A model generated the notes under the pieces. That model had not been told where the DNA came from. It made no database searches and saw nothing but the letters and a program-made list of their open reading frames with translations. A stretch of DNA of 64,000 nt from Lachnospiraceae bacterium (lineage in GTDB: Bacteria; Bacillota; Clostridia; Lachnospirales; Lachnospiraceae), in the NCBI GenBank assembly GCA_910575005.1, contig CAJTCL010000005.1:183101-247100 (forward strand), written 5' to 3'. Below are positions 1 to 8,217 of this stretch, in pieces. The translations under genes and the position numbers were made by a program. Each line of letters begins with the position of its first letter. Position 1 is the first letter of the stretch.

Positions 1-61
1 GCAATAGAACTGCTGCCATCATTGCCGCTGCCAATCGTCTCCACAATCTTATCTTCTTCAT
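1..61 (-). CDS. Secreted protein, N-terminus only (cut by window edge)
   Basis: An ATG at 61-59 opens a frame starting MKKIRLWRRLAAAMMAAVLL, which reads as a classical signal peptide (basic n-region, then a hydrophobic core). A GGAGG lies six bases upstream. The start overlaps the stop of the upstream small gene as ATGA, so the two are probably translationally coupled. Only 20 codons are in the window, so the mature function cannot be judged. I considered a homopolymer frameshift fusing it to the upstream gene, but the ribosome binding site and signal peptide favour a separate start. Confidence 0.6.
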   Translation of the reverse strand, partial: MKKIRLWRRLAAAMMAAVLL

Positions 62-336
62 TTTTTCCTCCATGCATCCTTTTGAGAATCTTCCGATTCT
101 GGTATCATATTTGAAGTCACTGGACTTTCACTTTGTGAATCCCCTGATTCCTCCTCACTCACATCCCAGACACTACCGGTCTCTGGCGTCACTTGCAAAT
201 CTTTTTCTGACTCCCACTCTGCCTCTTGCTGCTCCTGTTCACCAAGCTGCTTCCCTGCCCAGACATTGTTTTCTGGCAAACTAGAACAAGCCAAAATTGC
301 TGCTGTTCCAAACCAAACAAACCTGCTGCATCTCAT
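58..336 (-). CDS. Small acidic secreted protein, unknown function
   Basis: A 92-residue protein with a hydrophobic segment at about residues 6-20 and a plausible signal peptidase site near VWAG (residues 25-28). The rest is a highly acidic Glu/Ser/Asp-rich tail without recognisable domains. The start is the ATG at 336; a GGAGG lies 13 bases upstream, which is further than usual, so initiation may be weak. The stop overlaps the next signal-peptide gene by an ATGA, suggesting an operon of exported proteins that continues off the left edge. I do not recognise a family. The low-complexity tail could be a wall-spanning linker or an intrinsically disordered secreted peptide. Confidence 0.5.
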   Translation of the reverse strand: MRCSRFVWFGTAAILACSSLPENNVWAGKQLGEQEQQEAEWESEKDLQVTPETGSVWDVSEEESGDSQSESPVTSNMIPESEDSQKDAWRKK

Positions 337-539
337 AACTTACACCAAGCCTCCAACAAAAATGCTTACATTTTCATTGGAAGCGCAAACACAAAGGGAG
401 AAAGATGTGTGTTTGCATTTCGTCCTTCCCTGTTTTTTTCTTTCGCCCTTTTCTACTTGAAATTTTCACAAGCTTTATCCTCAATAATCCTCAATCGCTT
501 CCTGTATGCAAAAACGCCGTTTTGCGGCAGAATAAATCC

Positions 540-743
540 TCATTTGATAAAAGTATAGAGAACGTTATTTCTTTTTGCCCATTTTTGTGCATAGCTGCCG
601 CGCACTACTTTTATTTTTAGCTTAGGATTCAATCCACTTCTTATAGCGTTTTCCCTTATCTTTTTAACACTTTTCGGAATGGTAACACTCTCTAACTGAT
701 AACACATATTAAGTGCACTGTCTCCAATGGTTTTCAATGGCAT
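540..743 (-). pseudogene. C-terminal remnant of a BspA-type leucine-rich-repeat protein
   Basis: The frame reads IGDSALNMCYQLESVTIP and ends near SYAQKWAKRNNVLYTF. This is the usual pattern of LRR_5 (BspA/TpLRR) repeats, IG..AF..C..L..V.IP, and the short tail that closes such arrays. It matches the style of the intact LRR protein at 23819-26626 in this window. There is no ribosome binding site and no signal peptide. Its 5' end runs directly into a glycosyltransferase fragment in another frame, so this is the 3' end of a gene whose body was deleted. The ATG at 743 is probably an internal methionine. Confidence 0.6.
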
Positions 744-1251
744 CTACCATTTCTCGCTTCATCATACGAAAATCTCTTGCCCCATCCACAATATCTGCAT
801 CTGAAATTTTATTGATGATATGGTAAAATTTCTTTGCAAACCAACTTCTGACTGGCGGTTCTCCTATGCGGTTTTCACGCCTTGCCGCCACACTGTCATA
901 TTCTCCACTTTCAAGAATTGCCAACATCTCCGGCAGCAGTGATGGCGGATCCTGCATATCCGCATCCATTACCGCAACATAATCTCCATGAGCATTACAG
1001 AAACCTGCATACATTGCCGCTTCCTTGCCAAAATTTCTGGAAAAGGAAAGATATTTCACACAAGTATTTTGATTGGCAAGAGCTTTTAAAACATCTAAGG
1101 TCTGATCTTTAGAACCATCATCTACAAACAGTAATTCATAGCTACAGTTCATCTCTTTTAAAACAGTGACTACCGCTTCATAAAAGAATGACAGTGATTC
1201 CTGCTCATTGCAACAGGGTATAATCAAGGTTATCATTTGTTGTGTTTTCAA
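709..1251 (-). pseudogene. Family 2 glycosyltransferase (GtrB/DPM1-like), truncated
   Basis: The N-terminal half of a GT-A glycosyltransferase is well preserved: LIIPCCNEQESL at the start, FVDDGSKD near residue 43, FSRNFGKEAA, and the DAD metal-binding motif in VMDADMQDPP. The family usually has about 310 residues with two C-terminal membrane helices carrying the undecaprenyl-phosphate-binding part. Here the sequence stops being family-like after KREMVDAI and ends seven residues later, where the DNA becomes leucine-rich-repeat sequence. The start is either a TTG at 1251 or the ATG at 1236 (MITLIIPCCN). It is almost certainly inactive as a membrane glycosyltransferase. A GtrA-family protein at 34427 might once have been a partner, but that is speculation. 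Confidence 0.75.
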
Positions 1252-1280
1252 ATAAATTTATTCTCCTATTACTATAATAA

Positions 1281-1319
1281 AATTAGGTAACTGCAAGTTC
1301 ATTTTGCAATTACCTAATT
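1281..1319. repeat. 16-bp inverted repeat hairpin upstream of the glycosyltransferase fragment
   Basis: Arms at 1281-1296 (AATTAGGTAACTGCAA) and 1304-1319 pair over 16 bp with one mismatch that can form G-U on one strand; the loop is seven bases. It lies just upstream of the truncated glycosyltransferase start, so it may be a leader hairpin or the end of a lost element. Confidence 0.55.
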
Positions 1320-1372
1320 ATCATAAACCTATATTTATTTTTTCGACATAAAATTTAACCTAAATGATTCAT

Positions 1373-1411
1373 CGTAATATAGCGACAGTGGCTGAAAGCC
1401 ACATAGTTACG
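1373..1411. repeat. Compound hairpin
   Basis: A perfect hairpin GTGGCT-GAA-AGCCAC (1388-1402) is enclosed by an outer CGTAA/TTACG pair (1373-1377 and 1407-1411). There is no T-tract, so it is not an obvious terminator. It sits in the decayed stretch just before the Fn3 fragment. Confidence 0.4.
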
Positions 1412-1444
1412 GCATTTTAACTGAATATTGCATTTCACCTATGT

Positions 1445-1816
1445 ATGAAAAGTAAAAAGCTATATGATTTTGATCAGGAAATCGTCATAGATTTGACGCT
1501 TACAACCAAATGGAAAAAAGTCACTGTCAACAAGGTGACTCTAAAATCTTTATCCAAAATTTTAACACCCAAAAGTAAAAAAATACATATTTCTTATAAA
1601 AAAATAATAGGTGCAGACGGTTACAAAATTCAAGTCTCAGAAAAAAAATATTTTCCTGCAAAAAAAACAATTACCAAAATAACAACGAAAACCAAATGTC
1701 AAATATCAAATCTTAAGAAAAAAACGAAATATTATATCCGAGTAAAGGCTTATAAATCAGATTCCACTGGCAAAAACATATATGGAAAATGGTCTAATTT
1801 AAAAAAGATAAAATAA
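1445..1816 (+). pseudogene. Fibronectin type III domain fragment of a secreted protein
   Basis: This 123-residue open frame is lysine-rich and AT-rich. From about residue 48 it resembles the Fn3 domains that close many Lachnospiraceae cell-surface proteins: SYKKIIGADGYKIQVS, then LKKKTKYYIRVKAYK and IYGKWSNLKK. It has no signal peptide, no convincing ribosome binding site and no other domain, so it is best read as the stranded C-terminus of a larger secreted protein. The intact copies of this architecture in the window are at 23819-26626 and 53876-54715. A short expressed cytoplasmic Fn3 protein is possible but unlikely. Confidence 0.5.
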
Positions 1817-1868
1817 TGGATATCTTACAATTCTATACTAACAACCATTCTGAAAGCCAAAAACAAAC

Positions 1869-1897
1869 AGCATCATAAAACCTTTGTTATGATGCTG
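1869..1897. terminator. Bidirectional intrinsic terminator
   Basis: CAGCATCATAA (1869-1879) pairs perfectly with TTATGATGCTG (1887-1897) across a seven-base loop. Read on the minus strand the stem is followed by TTTGTTTTTGG, placing it about 50 bp after the amylase stop. It could also serve the plus-strand Fn3 fragment. Confidence 0.75.
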
Positions 1898-1946
1898 CTT
1901 TTCACGAAACCTTCCATTAACAGATATTATCTTCTATGTCTTTTAT

Positions 1947-4061
1947 CTACTCTGATTTTTCCAATCCAATATTCCTTAAAATCACCGCACAATTAGCTGG
2001 AAGGGTAATCTTCACCCGTCCATTATTCACCTCATAGATCTCAGGTTCCAGAGAATAAGAATCTGGCTGAGTAAACATAATCCGCTCCAGACGGGTTTTA
2101 CGCTCCATCTCCGCCGGCCATACTCTCCAAACCATATCCCGCTGTACATAATCGTTATTGATGACAATCACAAATTGCTGTTCACGATTAAAACGCCCAT
2201 AACACATGGTCTGATAATCTCCGCCCAGAAATTTTAACGAACCTGTCTTAAATGCCTCATACTGCTTATGAATCCGAATAATGTCCCGATGAAAGGCCAA
2301 AAGTTCCTGATCCTCCTTACCCCAAGGATAAGTCCTGCGGTTATCTGGGTCAGTAAACCCTACCACTCCCACTTCATCTCCATAATAGATGGTCGGCGCT
2401 CCAGGCCAAGTCATCTGCACAACCACTGCTTCCTTCATCACACCTTTATTGACATCTTCTCCAGCCGCAATGCTGCCCAGAGCGTCCACTCTTCCCACCT
2501 TGTGATTGGTACGGGTCAAAAATCTGGAATGATCATGGTTGGAGAGTTCATTCATGGCACACTGCAAAGAAGGGGTCATAAAACGAGTCATATAATAATT
2601 CATTGCCCCCTCAAAATTCTGGAAATTGCCGATCATATCCTGCCTGTAACCATCGCTGTGTTTTTCCATTCCTGTCAAAAACCAGGTTAATGGCTCCATA
2701 AAGGCATCATAATTCATCACCGTGTCCCACTGATCACCACGCAGCCATTCTACTGGATCGCCGTAATGTTCTGCAAGAACAATCGCCTCTGGATTAGCCT
2801 CTTTAACCGCAGTACGGAAATCCCGCCAGAACTGATGGTTAAATTCTACCGAATGCCCCAGATCGGCTGCCACATCCAGACGCCAGCCATCGGCATTATA
2901 GGGCGGAGAAACCCATTTCTTGCCGATATTTAAAATATAATCATATAATTCCTGAGAGCCTCCATAATTAAGCTTAGGAAGCGTGTCATGTCCCCACCAG
3001 CCGTCATAACTGTTATTATAAGGCCAGCGATTCTCATCAAAAAAGCGGAAAAACTGCCGATAAGGACTGTCGGCCGATATATAAGCGCCTGTTGCATATC
3101 CCAGTTCTTTTTCATAAATCAGTTCCCGATCCATCCATTTATTAAAAGAACCACAGTGATTAAACACTCCGTCAAGAATCACTCGTATGCCGCGCTTATG
3201 GGCTTCCTCTACCAATTTAGCAAACAGCGCATTGCTGGCCTCCAGATTTCTAAGATCTGAGACACGCTTAATATATTTTGTAGCCTTGGCGTTATCATTC
3301 TCGCCAGGCGCTAACAACTCCCCGCCATCCTCTATGATCACACCATAATGAGGATCTATATAATCATAATCCTGGATATCATATTTATGATTGGAAGGGG
3401 AGACAAACAAAGGATTAAAATATAATACCTCCACACCCAGATCCTGGAGATAATCCAATTTCTGCATAACACCGGCAAGATCGCCGCCGTAAAATTCTCC
3501 TACCCCGAAATCAGCAGGACATTTCTCCCAATCATCCACCTTCTGACTATATACTTTAATATAATAATACTCATTGGTCTCTACATCATTGGAGGTATCT
3601 CCATTAAAAAAACGATCAACCAAAATCTGGTACATCACCGCACCTTTTGACCAATTTGGTGTAGAAAATCCTGGAACAATGGTAAACGTATACTCTTGAC
3701 GCACCTCTGGCGTCACTCCCATACGGTCATAATAACAGTGAAGCATCCCTGTAGCAAGCTCAAAATGATAGTGATAAGGCTCTGTGCCAAGCTGCACCTT
3801 TGCCCGATAGTAATCAAATACTGCATTTGTCTCCTGCTTTTGCATAGGAATCTTCCCATTATCACTACACAGCCATACAATATCCACGTTATCCTTCGCG
3901 GTACGAAAGGTAAGCGTTACCTCTTCATTGATTCCAGGCTCCGGTGGATTCCGGTAGTCTTTCGTCCCATCCGAAAATAATGCATGTTTGCGCAGCAATG
4001 GACGCATCTGCATCATATATTGCTGTTTCTGGCTTAATTCATAAATCGAAAATTCTTTCAT
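1947..4061 (-). CDS. GH13 alpha-amylase family enzyme (neopullulanase/cyclomaltodextrinase-like)
   Basis: A cytoplasmic glycoside hydrolase with no signal peptide, predicted to cleave alpha-1,4 (and perhaps alpha-1,6) glucans or maltodextrins. An N-terminal beta-sandwich domain of CBM34 type (to about residue 130) precedes the (beta/alpha)8 barrel. The four GH13 regions are visible: DGVFNH near residue 296, GWRLDVA with the nucleophile Asp near 394, LAEHYGD with the acid/base Glu near 430, and LSNHDHSRF near 510. I chose the ATG at 4061, which has AAAGAGG nine bases upstream. An upstream ATG at 4100 would add 13 residues but has only a weak site. The gene stands alone between two terminators. 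Exact substrate specificity cannot be read from the motifs. Confidence 0.9.
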   Translation of the reverse strand: MKEFSIYELSQKQQYMMQMRPLLRKHALFSDGTKDYRNPPEPGINEEVTLTFRTAKDNVDIVWLCSDNGKIPMQKQETNAVFDYYRAKVQLGTEPYHYHFELATGMLHCYYDRMGVTPEVRQEYTFTIVPGFSTPNWSKGAVMYQILVDRFFNGDTSNDVETNEYYYIKVYSQKVDDWEKCPADFGVGEFYGGDLAGVMQKLDYLQDLGVEVLYFNPLFVSPSNHKYDIQDYDYIDPHYGVIIEDGGELLAPGENDNAKATKYIKRVSDLRNLEASNALFAKLVEEAHKRGIRVILDGVFNHCGSFNKWMDRELIYEKELGYATGAYISADSPYRQFFRFFDENRWPYNNSYDGWWGHDTLPKLNYGGSQELYDYILNIGKKWVSPPYNADGWRLDVAADLGHSVEFNHQFWRDFRTAVKEANPEAIVLAEHYGDPVEWLRGDQWDTVMNYDAFMEPLTWFLTGMEKHSDGYRQDMIGNFQNFEGAMNYYMTRFMTPSLQCAMNELSNHDHSRFLTRTNHKVGRVDALGSIAAGEDVNKGVMKEAVVVQMTWPGAPTIYYGDEVGVVGFTDPDNRRTYPWGKEDQELLAFHRDIIRIHKQYEAFKTGSLKFLGGDYQTMCYGRFNREQQFVIVINNDYVQRDMVWRVWPAEMERKTRLERIMFTQPDSYSLEPEIYEVNNGRVKITLPANCAVILRNIGLEKSE

Positions 4062-4134
4062 GGCCCATAACCTCTTTATCAATTCGTTTCTTGCTTCCAT
4101 TTTAAAAGATAACTACCCATAAATCAACTCTTTA

Positions 4135-4172
4135 TATCTTAGCAGCGTTCATAGAAAGTTCCTACTAAGATA
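4135..4172. promoter_or_regulatory. Inverted repeat ahead of the amylase gene
   Basis: TATCTTAG (4135-4142) and CTAAGATA (4165-4172) form a perfect 8-bp inverted repeat with a 22-bp centre. It lies between the upstream terminator and the amylase start. It could be an operator for a sugar-responsive repressor or a leader hairpin. Confidence 0.35.
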
Positions 4173-4198
4173 AAAAAGGCAGCCGCCTGGCTGCCTTT
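4172..4198 (-). terminator. Intrinsic terminator of the tilS-hpt-ftsH operon
   Basis: GGCAGCC (4178-4184) and GGCTGCC (4189-4195) form a GC-rich stem with a four-base loop. On the minus strand the stem is followed by TTTTTT (4177-4172). It lies about 195 bp after the ftsH stop; nothing else obvious lies between. Confidence 0.85.
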
Positions 4199-4390
4199 AG
4201 GAGAAGGTATTTTTACTATGGGGTGTAGCAAAAACTATATAATGTATTGGGGGGTTTTTACAGTAATTATAGTACCACAGATCACTCAATAAGTGTGCAC
4301 AAACTTCACAAAAATGATTATTTGTTTTTATACACTTTGTATAGTACTATACGCCCAATTATTTAAATTCCCATAGTAATTCTGCACAAC

Positions 4391-6229
4391 TTAACCTTCA
4401 AACAGCGCTTCAAACTCATCTCTGCTGATTTTTTCTTTCTCTAATAAGAGATCTGCACACTTGTGCAGGATATTCTCATGCTCCAGTAAAATACTCCTGG
4501 ATTTCTGGTAACATTCATCAATAATACGCTTAATTTCCTGGTCGATCACACTAGCAATGTTTTCTCCATAAGATCTAGTATGTGCTAAATCTCTCCCGAT
4601 AAATACTTCATCATCATCATTGTCATAATTGATTAGTCCTATATGCTCAGACATTCCATATTTTGTCACCATCGCCTTTGCCACACCAGTAGCCTGTTTG
4701 ATATCCTGGGAGGCGCCAGTGGTAATGTCATCAAAAATCAATTCCTCTGCCACTCTGCCGCCCAAATCTACTATAATTTCCTGAAGCATCCTGCCCTTGG
4801 TGTTAAACATCTCTTCACGCTCAGGAAGAGGCATGGTATAGCCTGCAGCACCCACGCCTGTAGGAATGATAGACACAGAATATACGGGTCCTACATCCGG
4901 CAGCACATGAAACAAAATCGCATGGCCTGCTTCATGGTATGCCGTAATCCGTTTCTCTTTATCTGTAATAATACGGCTCCTTTTTTCAGAACCAATCCCA
5001 ACCTTGACAAATGATCTGCGGATATCACCTTGGACGATATAACCCCGATCCTCCTTTGCCGCAAAAATAGCCGCTTCATTGAGAAGATTTTCCAGATCTG
5101 CCCCTGTAAATCCTGCTGTCGTCTGTGCGATCTGTTTTAGATCCACATCATCCCCCAGCGGTTTGTTTCGTGCATGAACCTTTAAAATCTCTTCTCTGCC
5201 GCCAACATCCGGCCTTCCCACATGCACCTTACGGTCAAAACGTCCCGGTCGCATAATGGCAGGATCCAAAATATCTACACGGTTGGTAGCCGCCATCACG
5301 ATAATTCCTTCATTAACGCCAAACCCATCCATCTCTACCAAAAGCTGATTCAAGGTCTGTTCCCGTTCATCATGTCCGCCGCCCATACCGGTTCCACGGC
5401 GTCTGGCTACTGCGTCAATCTCATCAATAAACACGATACAGGGGGCGTTTTTCTTTGCCTCCTCAAACAAATCTCGTACACGAGATGCACCCACACCGAC
5501 AAACATTTCCACGAAGTCAGAACCTGAAATACTGAAAAATGGAACACCAGCTTCCCCTGCAACTGCCTTGGCGAGTAAGGTTTTACCAGTTCCTGGAGGG
5601 CCCACTAACAAGACACCTTTGGGGATCCTTGCTCCAAGCTTTGTATACTTTCTGGGCGCGCGCAGAAAATCCACCAGTTCCTCCAACTCTTCCTTTTCCT
5701 CTTTCAGACCAGCAACATTGCCAAAGTTTACCTTCTTATTCTCATCTGTAGTCATTTTAGCACGGCTCTTACCAAAATTCATCATTTTATTTCCGCCGCC
5801 AGATGCCGCTGCCGCATGGTTTGACATCATAATATAAAAGATAAACAATACTCCAAATATAATCAATGTGGGCAATATGGAGATTAACCAATTCTCCTCT
5901 GGCATCTCCTGCACCACGTAATCCCTAAAATTATAAGATTTCATCGTCTCTTGAAGGGTATTGATATCTGATACATACAAAGTCTTTGTGGCGGTTCTGT
6001 TCTCCCCTTTGAGTGTCACATCAGCCTCCCCGCTGGGAACCTCCCGATTCTGAGAAATCACAACTGACACTACATGTTCCAAATCCAAATCCTGTTCAAA
6101 CTGTGCATACGTATAGACAGAATTCTGCCCGAAACCAGAAGAACTGTCCTTTAATATCCATAGCAATGCCAGAATAAGGATCACTGCAATATACAACCCA
6201 AATGCACGGTAACGTTTCTGATTATTCAT
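4391..6229 (-). CDS. ftsH: ATP-dependent zinc metalloprotease FtsH
   Basis: A membrane-anchored AAA+ protease that degrades unneeded or misfolded membrane and regulatory proteins. Two transmembrane segments (about residues 9-26 and 107-130) flank a short external domain. The AAA+ module has Walker A GPPGTGKT near residue 210, Walker B VFIDEID, and the second region of homology with RPGRFDR near 325. The zinc site HEAGH is near 431, followed by the M41 peptidase domain. The 612-residue length is normal. It is the last gene of tilS-hpt-ftsH, 27 bp after hpt, in the same order as in Bacillus subtilis, and is followed by the terminator at 4172. Confidence 0.97.
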   Translation of the reverse strand: MNNQKRYRAFGLYIAVILILALLWILKDSSSGFGQNSVYTYAQFEQDLDLEHVVSVVISQNREVPSGEADVTLKGENRTATKTLYVSDINTLQETMKSYNFRDYVVQEMPEENWLISILPTLIIFGVLFIFYIMMSNHAAAASGGGNKMMNFGKSRAKMTTDENKKVNFGNVAGLKEEKEELEELVDFLRAPRKYTKLGARIPKGVLLVGPPGTGKTLLAKAVAGEAGVPFFSISGSDFVEMFVGVGASRVRDLFEEAKKNAPCIVFIDEIDAVARRRGTGMGGGHDEREQTLNQLLVEMDGFGVNEGIIVMAATNRVDILDPAIMRPGRFDRKVHVGRPDVGGREEILKVHARNKPLGDDVDLKQIAQTTAGFTGADLENLLNEAAIFAAKEDRGYIVQGDIRRSFVKVGIGSEKRSRIITDKEKRITAYHEAGHAILFHVLPDVGPVYSVSIIPTGVGAAGYTMPLPEREEMFNTKGRMLQEIIVDLGGRVAEELIFDDITTGASQDIKQATGVAKAMVTKYGMSEHIGLINYDNDDDEVFIGRDLAHTRSYGENIASVIDQEIKRIIDECYQKSRSILLEHENILHKCADLLLEKEKISRDEFEALFEG

Positions 6230-6256
6230 TGCTTATATCTTCTCTCCTTTCCAGTT

Positions 6257-6784
6257 TTAAGCATCCAATTCTACCACTCCCACATAAGGAAGATTACGGT
6301 AATGCTGCATATAATCAAGACCATAGCCCACTACAAATTCATCAGGAATCGCAAATCCGGTATAATCAACCTGCACATCTGTAACCCGGCGTTCTGGTTT
6401 ATCCAATAATGTACACAGGCGCAGGCTTTTTGGTTTTCTGCTTTTCAAATTTTCCAACAAATAACTTAGTGTCCTGCCGGAATCCACAATATCCTCCACC
6501 ACCAGAACATTTTTTCCCTCTACTACTTCATCTAAATCTTTCACAATCTTTACCACACCACTGGATTTTGTATCATTTCCATAGCTGGAAACAGACATAA
6601 AATCAATAGAAACTGGTATCGTCAATCTCTTAGCCAGCTCACAGGTAAAAAATACCCCTCCCTTAAGCACGCTGACTAGATGGACTGGCTCGCCGTGATA
6701 ACACTCACTGATTTCTTTTCCCATCTCACAAATTCTCTGTTCTATCTCTTCTTCTGAAATTAACACACGGATCTTTTCACTCAT
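6257..6784 (-). CDS. hpt: Hypoxanthine phosphoribosyltransferase
   Basis: A purine-salvage enzyme converting hypoxanthine or guanine plus PRPP to IMP or GMP. The PRPP-binding loop is clear as VVEDIVDSGRTL near residue 95. The preceding LVSVLKGGVFF and the C-terminal PDEFVVGYGLDY region are also typical. I set the start at the ATG at 6784 (MSEKIRVL), which has GGAGG eight bases upstream; an in-frame start 15 bases earlier sits before this site. The gene overlaps the end of tilS by eight bases, so translation is probably coupled. tilS and hpt proteins also interact in some Firmicutes. Confidence 0.96.
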   Translation of the reverse strand: MSEKIRVLISEEEIEQRICEMGKEISECYHGEPVHLVSVLKGGVFFTCELAKRLTIPVSIDFMSVSSYGNDTKSSGVVKIVKDLDEVVEGKNVLVVEDIVDSGRTLSYLLENLKSRKPKSLRLCTLLDKPERRVTDVQVDYTGFAIPDEFVVGYGLDYMQHYRNLPYVGVVELDA

Positions 6785-8201
6785 GATCGCTTCCTCCATT
6801 TACACGTATCTCTAATATTCTTTCTGTATGCTCCGTTACCTTGACATCCTCACTGATGCGATAACCAATCACCCAAAGGACATGGTTATCATCTGCTAAA
6901 AGCAGAATCTGGTCCCGTTCTTCCTGTGGTATTTTTTCATCAATAAAATACTTTTTGAGTTTTTTGCGTCTTCCCTGTGCATCAATCACCAGAAAATCTT
7001 GTTCTTGTCTGGTTCTCAACCGCATAGTACCTTTGATTTTATCACAATCAAACCATTTCGTATATAATTTTTTGGGAATTTCTTCATTTTGAGGAATTTT
7101 ATGCAATAATTTTGTATTTATTTCATATCCTTTTGAAAAAAGTATCAATTTTCCTGTTTGTGGTACCTCCCAGCCCCCTCTTTGTTCTTGAAATTTAAAA
7201 CATCTCTGACTGCTTTCTTTCCCTTTCCATCCTTTTCCTTTGCTCAATAAAATCCCCTCATAAATCCGTTGTGCTTCCATCTCATATGGAAAATTAAGAA
7301 CTTTTCCACTCTGGCGATCAAACAATTCTCTGAGCTGCTGCACATGGAGCTTTAAAATATCACGACTGCTTCCGGCCATATCTGTCAGTGCCTTGTGGAG
7401 CACACTTCTCTGAATCAAAGGCCTCTCTTGCAATAAATCTTGTAAGATACAATTTCCCTGCGGTCGCACAACAACATATTTTTTCCACGCTTGCTCTGTC
7501 AATTCTTCGATCAGTTCCATTACCTCTGCCGCCAATCCTGCCGTCTGGTTAATATGAGAAACTGCATGGGAATTGATTTCTGAGAGTACAGGCAGAACCT
7601 GGGAACGAATCTTATTTCTGGTATACAATAACTCCTCATTGGTTCTGTCCACACAAAATACTTGGTTTTGCTGGGCAAGATAAGCTTCGATCTCTTGTCT
7701 TGAAACACACAATAAGGGACGGATAATCTGCCCTCTAATTGGTGGAATACCGCTTAACCCTCTAAGACCGCTGCCGCGCACCAGGTGAAATAACATGGTC
7801 TCCGCACAATCGTTTTTATTATGTGCCACTGCAATCTTATCCGCTCCAAACTCCTCTGCTGCCTGACGAAAAAATTGGTACCGCAGCTCTCTAGCTCCCT
7901 CCTCCACCGTCAGTTTATGCTCCTTTGCATACTTAAGCGCCTCACAGCAAAAGACTTTACAGGGGATCTGACGCTGGCTGCAAAACTGTTTCACAAACTG
8001 AGCATCTCTGATGCTCTCCTCGCCTCGGATGCCATGCTCTACATGCACGGCGCACAGCCTGATTCCAAGTTCTTTACACATGGCAGACAGCACCAGAATC
8101 AGGCATACGGAATCTGCCCCTCCAGACACTGCTGCCAACACGCACTCCCCCTCCTCTACCATATGATATTCTTCCATAAAAGCTCTTACTTTATTGTGCA
8201 T
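6777..8201 (-). CDS. tilS: tRNA(Ile)-lysidine synthetase TilS
   Basis: This enzyme modifies cytidine 34 of the CAU-anticodon isoleucine tRNA to lysidine, so that it reads AUA and is charged with isoleucine. The ATP-pyrophosphatase P-loop SGGADS is at residues 26-31. The N-terminal catalytic domain runs to about residue 220, followed by the substrate-binding linker and a C-terminal TilS_C domain (to 474). An AGAGG sits just before the ATG. It follows spoIIE by 16 bp and overlaps hpt, the same gene order as in Bacillus subtilis but without the small genes found there between spoIIE and tilS. Confidence 0.95.
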   Translation of the reverse strand: MHNKVRAFMEEYHMVEEGECVLAAVSGGADSVCLILVLSAMCKELGIRLCAVHVEHGIRGEESIRDAQFVKQFCSQRQIPCKVFCCEALKYAKEHKLTVEEGARELRYQFFRQAAEEFGADKIAVAHNKNDCAETMLFHLVRGSGLRGLSGIPPIRGQIIRPLLCVSRQEIEAYLAQQNQVFCVDRTNEELLYTRNKIRSQVLPVLSEINSHAVSHINQTAGLAAEVMELIEELTEQAWKKYVVVRPQGNCILQDLLQERPLIQRSVLHKALTDMAGSSRDILKLHVQQLRELFDRQSGKVLNFPYEMEAQRIYEGILLSKGKGWKGKESSQRCFKFQEQRGGWEVPQTGKLILFSKGYEINTKLLHKIPQNEEIPKKLYTKWFDCDKIKGTMRLRTRQEQDFLVIDAQGRRKKLKKYFIDEKIPQEERDQILLLADDNHVLWVIGYRISEDVKVTEHTERILEIRVNGGSDHE

Positions 8202-8217
8202 TTTTCCTCTTTCCTGT

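Noticed and set aside
58..66. Homopolymer frameshift joining the two small frames at the left edge
   Set aside because: GGAGG, correct spacing and a signal peptide directly after the ATGA overlap make a second gene start more likely than a slippage site.
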